6,151 nucleotides of DNA from CAZPXF01 sp964590945 (GCA_964590945.1 CAZPXF010000104.1:1-6151), one strand, 5' to 3'. Shown: positions 1 through 6,070, numbered from the stretch's first letter. The notes: generated from the letters alone by a model not told the origin. Numbers and translations: made by a program.

Positions 1-137
1 GTTTTTTCCAATAGGAACAAAACTTCATCCGAAACCCTCATTTTCCACTTTTTCACCCATTTTCGCTCCAAAAACATCTGTTCCTGTTACCGCGATGGCA
101 AGAAATTTTTTGAGCCGATGGCTCTAAATTATGATTC

Positions 138-215
138 TCAGGTATAAACATATTTCTTCTCCCCCTGTGTCTTCTTATCATAATTGATCCCAGCCAGCAC
201 GGCATATCCTGTTCT
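138..215 (-). pseudogene. C-terminal remnant of AAA-ATPase / PD-(D/E)XK nuclease-like protein
   Basis: Read on the minus strand, this stretch encodes about 26 residues ending in a TGA at 138-140, including GYAVLAGINYDKKTQ. That resembles the extreme C-terminus of the AAA-ATPase proteins with a C-terminal PD-(D/E)XK (DUF1703-type) nuclease domain, which in many Clostridia and Bacteroidetes end in a hydrophobic strand followed by GINYDKKT and a short charged tail. The rest of the protein (normally over 500 residues) is missing: upstream in the same frame is the TAG stop of the dehydratase gene at 231-233. There is no start codon or ribosome binding site of its own, so it looks like a decayed fragment left by insertion or deletion. 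The match is from memory and covers only about 15 residues, so chance similarity is possible. Confidence 0.4.
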
Positions 216-219
216 CTGC

Positions 220-241
220 AAAAAAGCGATCTAAATCGCTT
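220..241 (-). terminator. Rho-independent terminator overlapping the capD stop codon
   Basis: On the minus strand AAGCGAT, loop TTAG, ATCGCTT forms a perfect 7-bp stem (arms 235-241 and 224-230), and the transcript continues as a run of six U (positions 225-220). The loop contains the TAG stop codon of the dehydratase gene, so the first stem arm lies in its last codons. The stem has only three G-C pairs, so termination may be partial. Its position marks the probable end of the five-gene transcript. Confidence 0.6.
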
Positions 242-2285
242 CTTTTAACGGAACTGTATCGGCGGCACTCATATTATTCCTGCTATTATTGCCATCGGGA
301 TCATAAGTAGGTACCATATCCTTAACAAGTTCACGGATATTCTTATCATTTTCATAACATGCTCTCATCAGCACATCCAGCTGCTTTAGAAATTGCTTCG
401 TATCAAGTGGAATCGGACTTCCAATATGTATCAGTTTATTCGGAGTGGTTTTCAAGCCCTCCTCATCCATCAGCCTTTCTTCAAATAGCTTTTCGCCGGG
501 ACGAAGTCCTGTATACTCGATCTTAATGTCTACATCCGGCCTGTAACCGGAGAGCTTGATCAGGTTTCGTGCCAGCACATCGATCTTCATCGGAGAACCC
601 ATATCAAGGACAAAGATCTCTCCGCCTTTGGCATAGGTTCCGGCCTGAATTACAAGCGATACAGCTTCCGCTATCGTCATAAAATAACGGATGATATCCG
701 GATGCGTTACAGTAACCGGTCCTCCCTTTTTTATCTGCTTCTTAAAAAGCGGAATCACAGAACCGTTGCTTCCCAGAACATTTCCAAAACGGACAGCTAC
801 AAATTCCGTCTGTACGCTTTTTTCTGGTTCCGGGAGAATACCCATACTTCCCATTTCATCATCCGAATGACAGTGAAGCGCCGGAAGGTCATTCTGACGT
901 CCTTCCTTTATCATCCGGTCGAAACACTGAATGACCATTTCACACAGGCGTTTGCTGGCTCCCATGATATTGGTTGGATTTACTGCCTTATCTGTGCTGA
1001 TCAGTACAAATCTCCCGCACCCGTTTGTCATAGCGGCATATGCAGTCTTGTACGTACCGATCACGTTGTTTTTGATTGCCTCGCACGGACTGTCCTCCAT
1101 CAGCGGGACATGCTTGTGTGCGGCCGCATGATATACTATATCCGGCTGATATTCTGCAAATACCTGATTGATCTTTCGGCTGTCCCTGACAGAGCCGATC
1201 AGCACTTTCAGATTCAGCCTTGGATATTGATCCTTCAGCTCCTGCTCTATGTCGTACGCATTATTTTCATACACATCAAAGATGATCAGCTGCCTTGGCG
1301 CATGTGCGGCAATCTGTCTGCAAAGCTCGCTTCCTATAGAGCCTCCGCCTCCGGTTACAAGGATCACCTTCCCGCTCAGCTGACGAAAGACGTCCTCATT
1401 ATCGATTGTGATTGGCTCCCGTCCGAGCAGATCCTCGATATCTACCTCCTTCATTGAGCCAACGGATACCTTTTCATTCAGAAGCTGATATGTTCCCGGA
1501 AGAGTTTTCAGTTCACATCTCGTCTCCTTGCAGATATTCAATATTTCGCTTCGCTGCATTTCCGAAGCGCTTGGGATCGCAACCAGTATTTTATCGATAT
1601 GAAATTTTTTCGCATTATCTAAAATATCATCTCTGCCGCCGACGATCGGAATCTCATCGATGAATCTTCCCCATTTATTTGGATTGTCATCGATGATACA
1701 GAATACTTTTTCTCTTATTTCTGATGTTCCGTTCAGATCCCGCATGATCATCTGTCCGGCCTGGCCCGCGCCGATCAGCATGACGCGGCTGATCCCCGGT
1801 TCCTTTTGAAGCATATCCCGCTTTCCTCTCTCCAGCAGGACAAAACGATAAGAAAAACGGATCCCGGCTATCAAAAGGAATTGAAGAATTGCCCCAAAGC
1901 AATAATACAATGCCGGCATTCTCTTAATAAACAGTGTTGTAAAAACAATATGAAAGATTGCCGTGATCACAGTCGAGCAAACAATCCTCGACAGTTCCGT
2001 GTATCCTGCGAATCTCCAGAGGCTCTTGTATAATCGTAAATACCAGAATACAAGAATGCAGAACAGCGCGTACAACGGTGAAAATATCATCCAAGAATAA
2101 AGATATTCTTCCGGTATCATTGAAAAACGGCAGTCAAACCGAAACCACAGCGCTATAAAATATGCCAGATTTATAGCGATAATGTCATATATAGCTAAAT
2201 ATATCGCAATTACCTGCCAGTGCTCCAGCCAGAAAAGGCCCCGCCCTTTGCGCCTGCCTGAGCTTGCAGTATTTTGCTTATTCAT
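231..2285 (-). CDS. capD: Membrane-bound UDP-GlcNAc 4,6-dehydratase (CapD/PglF/WbpM family)
   Basis: 684 residues, the normal size for the large membrane-anchored nucleotide-sugar dehydratases. Four membrane segments are seen at about 24-48, 63-84, 99-120 and 124-146. A CoA-binding-type Rossmann domain follows, with GAGQAG at 172-177. Then comes the catalytic extended short-chain dehydrogenase domain: NAD-binding TGGGGSIGSE at 311-320, HAAAHKHVPLME at 386-397, STDKAV at 430-435 and MGASK at 441-445. Met441 replaces the usual catalytic Tyr of the YxxxK motif, as is typical of the WbpM/PglF branch (Ser/Thr-Met-Lys). RFGNVLGS (499-506) and GLRPGEK (593-599) are also family signatures. The family converts UDP-GlcNAc to a UDP-4-keto-6-deoxy-hexosamine, the precursor of sugars such as QuiNAc, FucNAc or bacillosamine; the exact product cannot be read from sequence. 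A hydrophilic insertion lies at about 457-492. The start is ATG with AGGGG about 8 nt upstream. It is the last gene of the operon, 27 bp after the LCP gene. Confidence 0.93.
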   Translation of the reverse strand: MNKQNTASSGRRKGRGLFWLEHWQVIAIYLAIYDIIAINLAYFIALWFRFDCRFSMIPEEYLYSWMIFSPLYALFCILVFWYLRLYKSLWRFAGYTELSRIVCSTVITAIFHIVFTTLFIKRMPALYYCFGAILQFLLIAGIRFSYRFVLLERGKRDMLQKEPGISRVMLIGAGQAGQMIMRDLNGTSEIREKVFCIIDDNPNKWGRFIDEIPIVGGRDDILDNAKKFHIDKILVAIPSASEMQRSEILNICKETRCELKTLPGTYQLLNEKVSVGSMKEVDIEDLLGREPITIDNEDVFRQLSGKVILVTGGGGSIGSELCRQIAAHAPRQLIIFDVYENNAYDIEQELKDQYPRLNLKVLIGSVRDSRKINQVFAEYQPDIVYHAAAHKHVPLMEDSPCEAIKNNVIGTYKTAYAAMTNGCGRFVLISTDKAVNPTNIMGASKRLCEMVIQCFDRMIKEGRQNDLPALHCHSDDEMGSMGILPEPEKSVQTEFVAVRFGNVLGSNGSVIPLFKKQIKKGGPVTVTHPDIIRYFMTIAEAVSLVIQAGTYAKGGEIFVLDMGSPMKIDVLARNLIKLSGYRPDVDIKIEYTGLRPGEKLFEERLMDEEGLKTTPNKLIHIGSPIPLDTKQFLKQLDVLMRACYENDKNIRELVKDMVPTYDPDGNNSRNNMSAADTVPLKEAI

Positions 2286-2312
2286 TCGTATTTCCCCTTT
2301 TTGTCACAGTAT

Positions 2313-3320
2313 TTATTCCCGCAAATCTGTATTTGCAGTCGATGCCTTTGCGCTTAAAGCATCGCTATACTCTTTCACCGTCTCAGACGGCTCATAGTCG
2401 CTTTCTTTGTAAAAGAACTCATGTATGGACTTTGCCATATCTGTTAAAGTTACCGGAACTTCTACCCATGCGCCGTCCACGGTTCCTCCATAGAATACCT
2501 CCGGGAATGCAGTAGTATCCTGCTCCGAATATTGGGACATATAATACAGAAGTCCCGCGATCTTAGTCGAGCTGTAATTTGTATTGATCTCGCCCATCAT
2601 GTCATTCATGATCTCAAGGCGCTCATCGGTCTCCATCTCTTTCGTTTTGTCAAAAATCTCAAACAAAACCGTCCTCTGGCGCTCCGATCTTCTGTAATCG
2701 CCGCCCTCGGCATGGCGGATACGGCTGTACGATACTGCCTCCTCGCCATCCAGTGTATATACCCCGGCCTCCGAAATATCCGGATAATCCGATTTCAGAA
2801 TATCGGCTTCTTCTTCCGTAATATCGATATCTACGCCGCCAATCTTATCAACCAGCTCAGCAACGCTCTCAAAATTCACCGTCACATAGTTCTCAATATT
2901 CAGGTCGAAATTCTCATTGATCGTTTCCATCGCAAGCTCCGGCCCGCCATAGGAATGTGCGTGCGTGATCTTCTCGTAATTATGCCCTTCAATGTGCACC
3001 ATACAGTCACGATAGATAGAAGCCACACGAACGGTCTTTGCCCCGTGATCCAGACTTATGATCATGATGGAATCTGAACGCGTTCCTTCGCCAAGCTGTC
3101 CGGAACGGCTGTCTACGCCGAAGATTGCGAACATATCCGTTCCTTCCGCTTCCTCCGGCTCATCGGTTCTCTCTTCCCCGACGGAGTAATCGTCTTCCTC
3201 CGATATGACGCCTTTTTTATCCGCCTCATGGCGTATCGCTACAATACAGCCAATCACAATAACAGCCATCACAACGATAACCACTGCTGTTATGATCAGA
3301 GTGCTTTTCTTCATTTTCAT
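2313..3320 (-). CDS. LytR-CpsA-Psr (LCP) family glycopolymer ligase
   Basis: 335 residues. LCP enzymes sit outside the membrane and move undecaprenyl-linked polysaccharide onto peptidoglycan. One N-terminal membrane segment (about 6-29) is followed by an acidic linker (about 38-61, rich in Glu and Asp) and the LCP domain (about 62-270). Signature pieces: FGVDSR (67-72), RSDSIMIIS (81-89), SIYRDC (101-106), KITHAHSYGG (117-126), a VDKIGGVDID stretch (157-166), and YSRIRH with DYRRSERQR (198-216). The conserved Arg and Asp residues that bind the pyrophosphate lipid are present. The tail after about 300 is short and polar. Two start codons are possible: ATG at 3320 (GGGAG, 8-nt spacing) or the in-frame ATG at 3314 (AAGGA, 6-nt spacing), which would shorten the protein by two residues only. 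It follows cpsD by 24 bp, consistent with attaching the operon's own polymer. Which polymer is attached is inferred from context. Confidence 0.92.
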   Translation of the reverse strand: MKMKKSTLIITAVVIVVMAVIVIGCIVAIRHEADKKGVISEEDDYSVGEERTDEPEEAEGTDMFAIFGVDSRSGQLGEGTRSDSIMIISLDHGAKTVRVASIYRDCMVHIEGHNYEKITHAHSYGGPELAMETINENFDLNIENYVTVNFESVAELVDKIGGVDIDITEEEADILKSDYPDISEAGVYTLDGEEAVSYSRIRHAEGGDYRRSERQRTVLFEIFDKTKEMETDERLEIMNDMMGEINTNYSSTKIAGLLYYMSQYSEQDTTAFPEVFYGGTVDGAWVEVPVTLTDMAKSIHEFFYKESDYEPSETVKEYSDALSAKASTANTDLRE

Positions 3321-3344
3321 TCCTTATGCTCCCTGCTGTTTTCT

Positions 3345-3380
3345 TTAATACTTTCCATAGTATTTGCCGTAATACTTTCC
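3345..3380 (-). repeat. Short tandem repeat encoding the kinase tyrosine tail
   Basis: The last codons of cpsD consist of a 12-base unit encoding Gly-Lys-Tyr-Tyr, present two full times plus a partial copy (Gly-Lys-Tyr) before the TAA stop. Copies differ at synonymous positions (AAG/AAA for Lys, TAT/TAC for Tyr, GGA/GGC for Gly), so the array is not a fresh slippage product. Gain or loss of a unit would change the number of phosphorylatable tyrosines in steps of two without shifting frame. Confidence 0.6.
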
Positions 3381-4025
3381 ATAACCATAGCCTTTACTCT
3401 TCATATCGACTTTATTCAGAACAGCTCCGAGAATACGGCATCCGCTCTTCTCAAGCTGCTCTTTGCCATGTTTGGCAAGATGGTAGCTGGTAGCGCCGCT
3501 TTCAATGACATAGATAGCTCCGTCGCATTGCTTCGCAACAATAGCGGCATCGATAACACTTCCGATCGGTGGACAGTCTACAAGGATATAATCATAGACC
3601 TTTCTTGCGCCTTCCAGAAGCATGCTGAATTTATCATTTCCAAGAAGTTCGCTCGGATTTGGCGCTACCGCCCCCGGAAAAACAATGTGCAAATTGGGGA
3701 TATTCGTCTGGCACAGTACATCGCGAAGCTCTGCATTTCCAGCCAGTAAATGGCTCAGCCCCTTGACCTCGCGGTCCACTCCATATCTGGATTCCAGTAC
3801 GGACTTCCGGTTATCCGCATCGAGCAAAAGGACACGCTTTCCATCTTCGGCAAATGCCCTTGCAAGGGAAAATACTACCGTAGATTTTCCTTCATCCGGT
3901 GTGGAGCTTGTCACTGCGATCGCCTGCACGTCCTCGCCGCAGAAAGTAATATTTGTACGAAGTGTCTTGTACGCCTCGTTTGTCACAAAATCCATCTTTT
4001 TAATTTTTTCTAATGTAACACGCAT
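3345..4025 (-). CDS. cpsD: CpsD/Wze-type bacterial tyrosine kinase (capsule/EPS regulation)
   Basis: 226 residues, the expected size for the separate cytoplasmic kinase half of a BY-kinase. Walker A is SSTPDEGKST (40-49), with Lys47 and Ser48 at the nucleotide. Walker A-prime is VLLLDADNRKS (65-75), with Asp69 and Asp71. Walker B is ILVDCPP (147-153). The N-terminal NEAYKTLRTNI segment (16-26) matches the family's oligomer-interface region. The C-terminus is a tyrosine cluster with seven Tyr between 213 and 226 (GYGYG then repeated GKYY), the usual autophosphorylation site. The kinase needs the membrane adaptor CpsC, encoded 16 bp upstream, and is dephosphorylated by CpsB. Phosphorylation cycles control polymer export and length. 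The start is ATG with GGAGG and a 7-nt spacing, placed just after the cpsC stop codon. The repeated tail is also visible as a tandem DNA repeat. Confidence 0.95.
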   Translation of the reverse strand: MRVTLEKIKKMDFVTNEAYKTLRTNITFCGEDVQAIAVTSSTPDEGKSTVVFSLARAFAEDGKRVLLLDADNRKSVLESRYGVDREVKGLSHLLAGNAELRDVLCQTNIPNLHIVFPGAVAPNPSELLGNDKFSMLLEGARKVYDYILVDCPPIGSVIDAAIVAKQCDGAIYVIESGATSYHLAKHGKEQLEKSGCRILGAVLNKVDMKSKGYGYGKYYGKYYGKY

Positions 4026-4041
4026 ATTGACGCCTCCATCT

Positions 4042-4791
4042 TTAACGTTTTTTCTTCTTCATCTTTCTGGAGGATGATGAACTGCTTTTTGAGTGTGCCT
4101 TTTTCCCTTCGCTCGGGATCGCTCCAAGTGTATTTAACCCAAGATATTTTTCAACATCCTCTTCCGTTGTGATCGTATCATTCAGCATAAACATAAAGAT
4201 CACGACTCCGCACACGAGAATAAATCCAAGAATAGCGCCAAGGATCGTATTCTTCACGACACTTGGGCTGTCCGGATATTTATTGACATATCCGTTCTGA
4301 ATAATATTCGGCTTGCCGGAATCCATAATATCCGACGATTCGTCGATCACTACATCGGTAAGCTCATCTACAATCTCCTTAGCACGTTTAGCGCTCGGAT
4401 CTGAGACCTTCAGCTCGATGATATGCGTATCCGTCGTATTTGATACCTCGATCGCTTCCTTGAGCTCATTGTATGTCATGTCCAGGTCCAGGTTCTCGAT
4501 CACCTGCTCCACGACCGGTCGGCTGGTCGCAATCACCTGATAGTCCGCTGTAAGCGCAGTACCCACCTGCATATTCACAAGGGAAGACACATCCAGGGAA
4601 TCGCCCACGATATAGATCATACTGGAAGAGCTGTATATCGGTGTGATAAACATTTTCGTCACAAGAAAGGCGACGGCTGCGCCCACAATCGTCACAAAAA
4701 TAATGAGCTTGATTCTGTGCAGAAGCACAAAAAACAGCTCAAGCAAATCAATTTCAGTTACTGTGTTTTGGTTTGTATTCATTGGTCTCAT
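4042..4791 (-). CDS. cpsC: CpsC/Wzd-type polysaccharide co-polymerase and kinase activator (Wzz domain)
   Basis: 249 residues with the architecture of the Gram-positive chain-length determinants: a short cytoplasmic N-terminus containing EIDLLELFFVLL (13-24), membrane segment 1 (about 27-46), an extracellular loop, and membrane segment 2 (about 182-203) preceded by the proline-bearing PDSPSVVKN signature (173-181). The cytoplasmic C-terminal region after 204 would dock and activate the CpsD kinase encoded next. It ends in an unusual tail: a run of six Ser (236-241) followed by a strongly basic RKMKKKKR. The start at 4791 has only a weak GAGAG-like ribosome site; the ATG three codons downstream (M4) is an alternative. 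The gap to cpsB is 29 bp. Function is assigned by architecture and neighbours, because sequence conservation in this family is low outside the membrane segments. Confidence 0.92.
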   Translation of the reverse strand: MRPMNTNQNTVTEIDLLELFFVLLHRIKLIIFVTIVGAAVAFLVTKMFITPIYSSSSMIYIVGDSLDVSSLVNMQVGTALTADYQVIATSRPVVEQVIENLDLDMTYNELKEAIEVSNTTDTHIIELKVSDPSAKRAKEIVDELTDVVIDESSDIMDSGKPNIIQNGYVNKYPDSPSVVKNTILGAILGFILVCGVVIFMFMLNDTITTEEDVEKYLGLNTLGAIPSEGKKAHSKSSSSSSRKMKKKKR

Positions 4792-4820
4792 CTACTCTCA
4801 TTCATATCATATTTCACATT

Positions 4821-5549
4821 TCAAATATATTCATTCCTTACAAGTGACCGTGCATTAGCCCAGAAGAGATCCTTCTGATATTCGACGGAAATCCGGGCGC
4901 TCATCCACGCACCTGCTTTCTGGATCAGCGGCGCCCGATGCTTCAAATCATGGGCGTCTGTACCGAGAAAAGTGATCCATTCATCTTCAATCAATTCCCG
5001 CCGCCATCTTGTATTCGCATCGAACCGGCTTCCGAGCACTCCGTCTGCATTCAACTGGAAATACACGCCCATCTCTCTTAATTCACGGAGAAGCTCCGGT
5101 TTACGCACAAGATTTCGGTAACGCTCGACATGGGCAATGATCGGAAATAAACGCATCCGGGTCAGTTCCTTCATCGCCTGATAGATCTCTTTACAGGTGG
5201 CGGTAACAGCAAATTCCACAAGAACATATCTCGTCCCCCTCATCGTATAAATTCTATTCTCACGTATGTCTTCCGATATACCCGGCGTATAATACACTTC
5301 ATTTCCCAAATGCAGATGCAGTCTTGGGAATTCCTGCAGCGACTTCTTCTGCAGCGCCTCGAAAATCTCTTTCAAATCTCCCGGCTTATATTGATTCTCA
5401 CCACGGATATAATGAGGCGTCAAAAATAAATGCCGGATCCCCTCGCTGTATGCTATATTAAGCATCTCCATAGAAACATCCATGTTCGGCGAACCGTCAT
5501 CGACGCCTGGAAGAATATGGCTATGAATGTCCACAAACTTGTGAAACAT
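4821..5549 (-). CDS. cpsB: CpsB/Wzh-type manganese-dependent protein-tyrosine phosphatase (PHP domain)
   Basis: 242 residues, full length for the family. The metal-binding motifs of the PHP fold occur in order: DIHSHILPGVDDG (7-19), TPHY (44-47), GNEVYY (82-87), IAHVERY (138-144) and GTDAHD (196-201). These His, Asp and Glu residues hold the metal cluster that hydrolyses phosphotyrosine on the CpsD tail. The protein has no signal peptide or membrane segment and should act in the cytoplasm. The start is ATG with GAGGTG and a 5-nt spacing. It is the first gene of the operon, about 77 nt downstream of the predicted transcription start. The order cpsB-cpsC-cpsD matches classical streptococcal and Clostridia capsule/EPS clusters, which supports the call. 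Confidence 0.95.
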   Translation of the reverse strand: MFHKFVDIHSHILPGVDDGSPNMDVSMEMLNIAYSEGIRHLFLTPHYIRGENQYKPGDLKEIFEALQKKSLQEFPRLHLHLGNEVYYTPGISEDIRENRIYTMRGTRYVLVEFAVTATCKEIYQAMKELTRMRLFPIIAHVERYRNLVRKPELLRELREMGVYFQLNADGVLGSRFDANTRWRRELIEDEWITFLGTDAHDLKHRAPLIQKAGAWMSARISVEYQKDLFWANARSLVRNEYI

Positions 5550-5614
5550 AAAAGCACCTCACTTGAGTTAACATAACATCCTATAAATTCTAAACTATTT
5601 ATAAAAACATAGGT

Positions 5615-5633
5615 TTTAGTCATCTTTGGGATA
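5615..5633 (-). promoter_or_regulatory. Candidate operator copy 1 (downstream of -10 of the cps promoter)
   Basis: A 19-base element that on the minus strand contains CCCAAAGATGACTAAA. It matches a second copy at 5670-5688 at 17 of 19 positions in the same orientation. It abuts the -10 box of the operon promoter and covers the predicted transcription start, so a protein bound here would block RNA polymerase. The neighbouring XRE regulator is the obvious candidate binder; this is inference. Confidence 0.5.
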
Positions 5634-5663
5634 ATTATAATCATATATGCATGATATTGTCAA
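5634..5663 (-). promoter_or_regulatory. Sigma-A-type promoter of the cps operon
   Basis: On the minus strand a perfect -35 box TTGACA (5663-5658) and a perfect -10 box TATAAT (5639-5634) are separated by 18 bases. Transcription would start near 5627, giving a 5' leader of about 77 nt before the cpsB start codon. Both hexamers are exact consensus, so the promoter should be intrinsically strong, which fits control by a repressor. The leader is AT-rich and can form an A-T-only hairpin (arms 5582-5588 and 5597-5603); no riboswitch or attenuator was recognised. Confidence 0.8.
5636..5641 (+). promoter_or_regulatory. Possible -10 box for the divergent XRE regulator gene
   Basis: The -10 region of the operon promoter lies in the palindrome ATTATAAT (5634-5641), so a perfect TATAAT is also read on the plus strand here, pointing toward the regulator gene. 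No convincing -35 hexamer lies 16-18 bases upstream; the candidates fall in GGTTTTAG around 5612-5619. If used, the leader would be about 107 nt and the two divergent promoters would compete for the same DNA. Confidence 0.3.
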
Positions 5664-5669
5664 TAAAAA

Positions 5670-5688
5670 TTTACTCATCTTTAGGATA
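5670..5688 (-). promoter_or_regulatory. Candidate operator copy 2 (upstream of -35 of the cps promoter)
   Basis: Second copy of the 19-base element (minus strand CCTAAAGATGAGTAAA), starting 55 bp from the first and ending 6 bp before the -35 box. Together the copies bracket the core promoter. A weaker look-alike, TAAAGATAAG, occurs in the opposite orientation at 5735-5744, just before the regulator's ribosome binding site; it may be only part of that site. Confidence 0.5.
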
Positions 5689-5754
5689 TTTATTTACTAG
5701 CCTGAGGAAAATCCCTCACAACATGGAGGAAACGTAAAGATAAGAGGACTGATC

Positions 5755-6000
5755 ATGAAACTATACAAGTACGATAATGGTAAATGCAATGCTTCGGGAA
5801 ATAATATACGTCAATTGCGTGAGTCTTTCGATTTATCCCAGGAACAGCTTGCGGCAAGACTCCAACTGTCCGGACTGAATATCAATCAGAAGGCGGTAAG
5901 CAGGATTGAGACAGGGGACCGGGTTGTGCCGGACTTTGAACTGTTATTTTTTTCAAAGGTACTGAATTGTTCATTGCAGGCATTACTTGGAATCAAGTAA
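5755..6000 (+). CDS. Small XRE/Cro-family helix-turn-helix transcriptional regulator
   Basis: 81 residues. After a short N-terminal arm (1-16), a single HTH_3/XRE domain fills the protein (about 17-78): NNIRQLRESFDLSQEQLAARL gives helices 1 and 2, the segment INQKAVSRIETGDRVV (43-58) holds the recognition helix, and FELLFFSKVLNCSLQALLG (61-79) forms the last helices. The loop GLNINQ before the recognition helix is typical of a small Clostridia subgroup of these regulators. There is no sensor domain, so any signal would act through another partner or through protein level. The start is ATG with AGAGGA and a 6-nt spacing. It is transcribed away from the cps operon across a 205-bp shared region holding two direct repeats, which suggests it regulates that operon and possibly itself. 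This role is inferred from position. Confidence 0.88.
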   Translation: MKLYKYDNGKCNASGNNIRQLRESFDLSQEQLAARLQLSGLNINQKAVSRIETGDRVVPDFELLFFSKVLNCSLQALLGIK

Positions 6001-6034
6001 TCGAAATACTGATCGTTTTTATTTTCATGTGGAT

Positions 6035-6070
6035 AGTCCGGCGGACTGCAAAAGCATTTTCTGTGCAGTC
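6035..6070 (+). repeat. Overlapping inverted repeats downstream of the regulator gene
   Basis: Two stems share bases. AGTCC (6035-6039) pairs with GGACT (6043-6047) around a GGC loop, while GACTGCA (6044-6050) pairs with TGCAGTC (6064-6070) around a 13-base loop. Because GGACT is common to both, they cannot form together. A further AGTCC occurs at 6078-6082 inside the next hairpin. Neither stem has a following U-tract on the plus strand. Confidence 0.45.

Noticed and set aside
1..77. Minus-strand open frame running off the left edge, with possible starts at 77 and 41 and a segment reading SDEVLFLLEK, faintly like the N-terminus of the TIGR03960 radical-SAM family.
   Set aside because: Only about 14 residues could be compared, no well-placed ribosome site precedes the 41 start, and the adjacent frame (ending in a TGA near 30) is equally open. 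More sequence to the left would decide it.
112..124. Inverted repeat GAGCC-GAT-GGCTC.
   Set aside because: The stem is only 5 bp and no T-run follows it directly on either strand, so it was not called a terminator.
30..130. Minus-strand frame encoding IAVTGTDVFGAKMGEKVENEGFG, which reads like protein.
   Set aside because: It is about 30 codons between stops, and the only internal start preceded by TTGGAG gives 12 residues. No family was recognised.
702..1457. Long plus-strand open frame of 251 codons opposite the dehydratase gene.
   Set aside because: It is the antisense shadow of a strongly supported gene, with no recognisable domain or ribosome site.
2532..3749. Plus-strand open frames of 173-181 codons opposite the LCP and kinase genes.
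   Set aside because: They are antisense shadows, with composition explained by the minus-strand proteins and no motifs.
5580..5613. AT-rich hairpin possibilities in the cps leader (TATAAAT/ATTATAA-type arms and CCTAT/ATAGG) considered as an attenuator.
   Set aside because: The main stem is A-T only, no U-tract terminator follows and no known riboswitch motif is visible; AT-rich leader DNA gives such pairings by chance.
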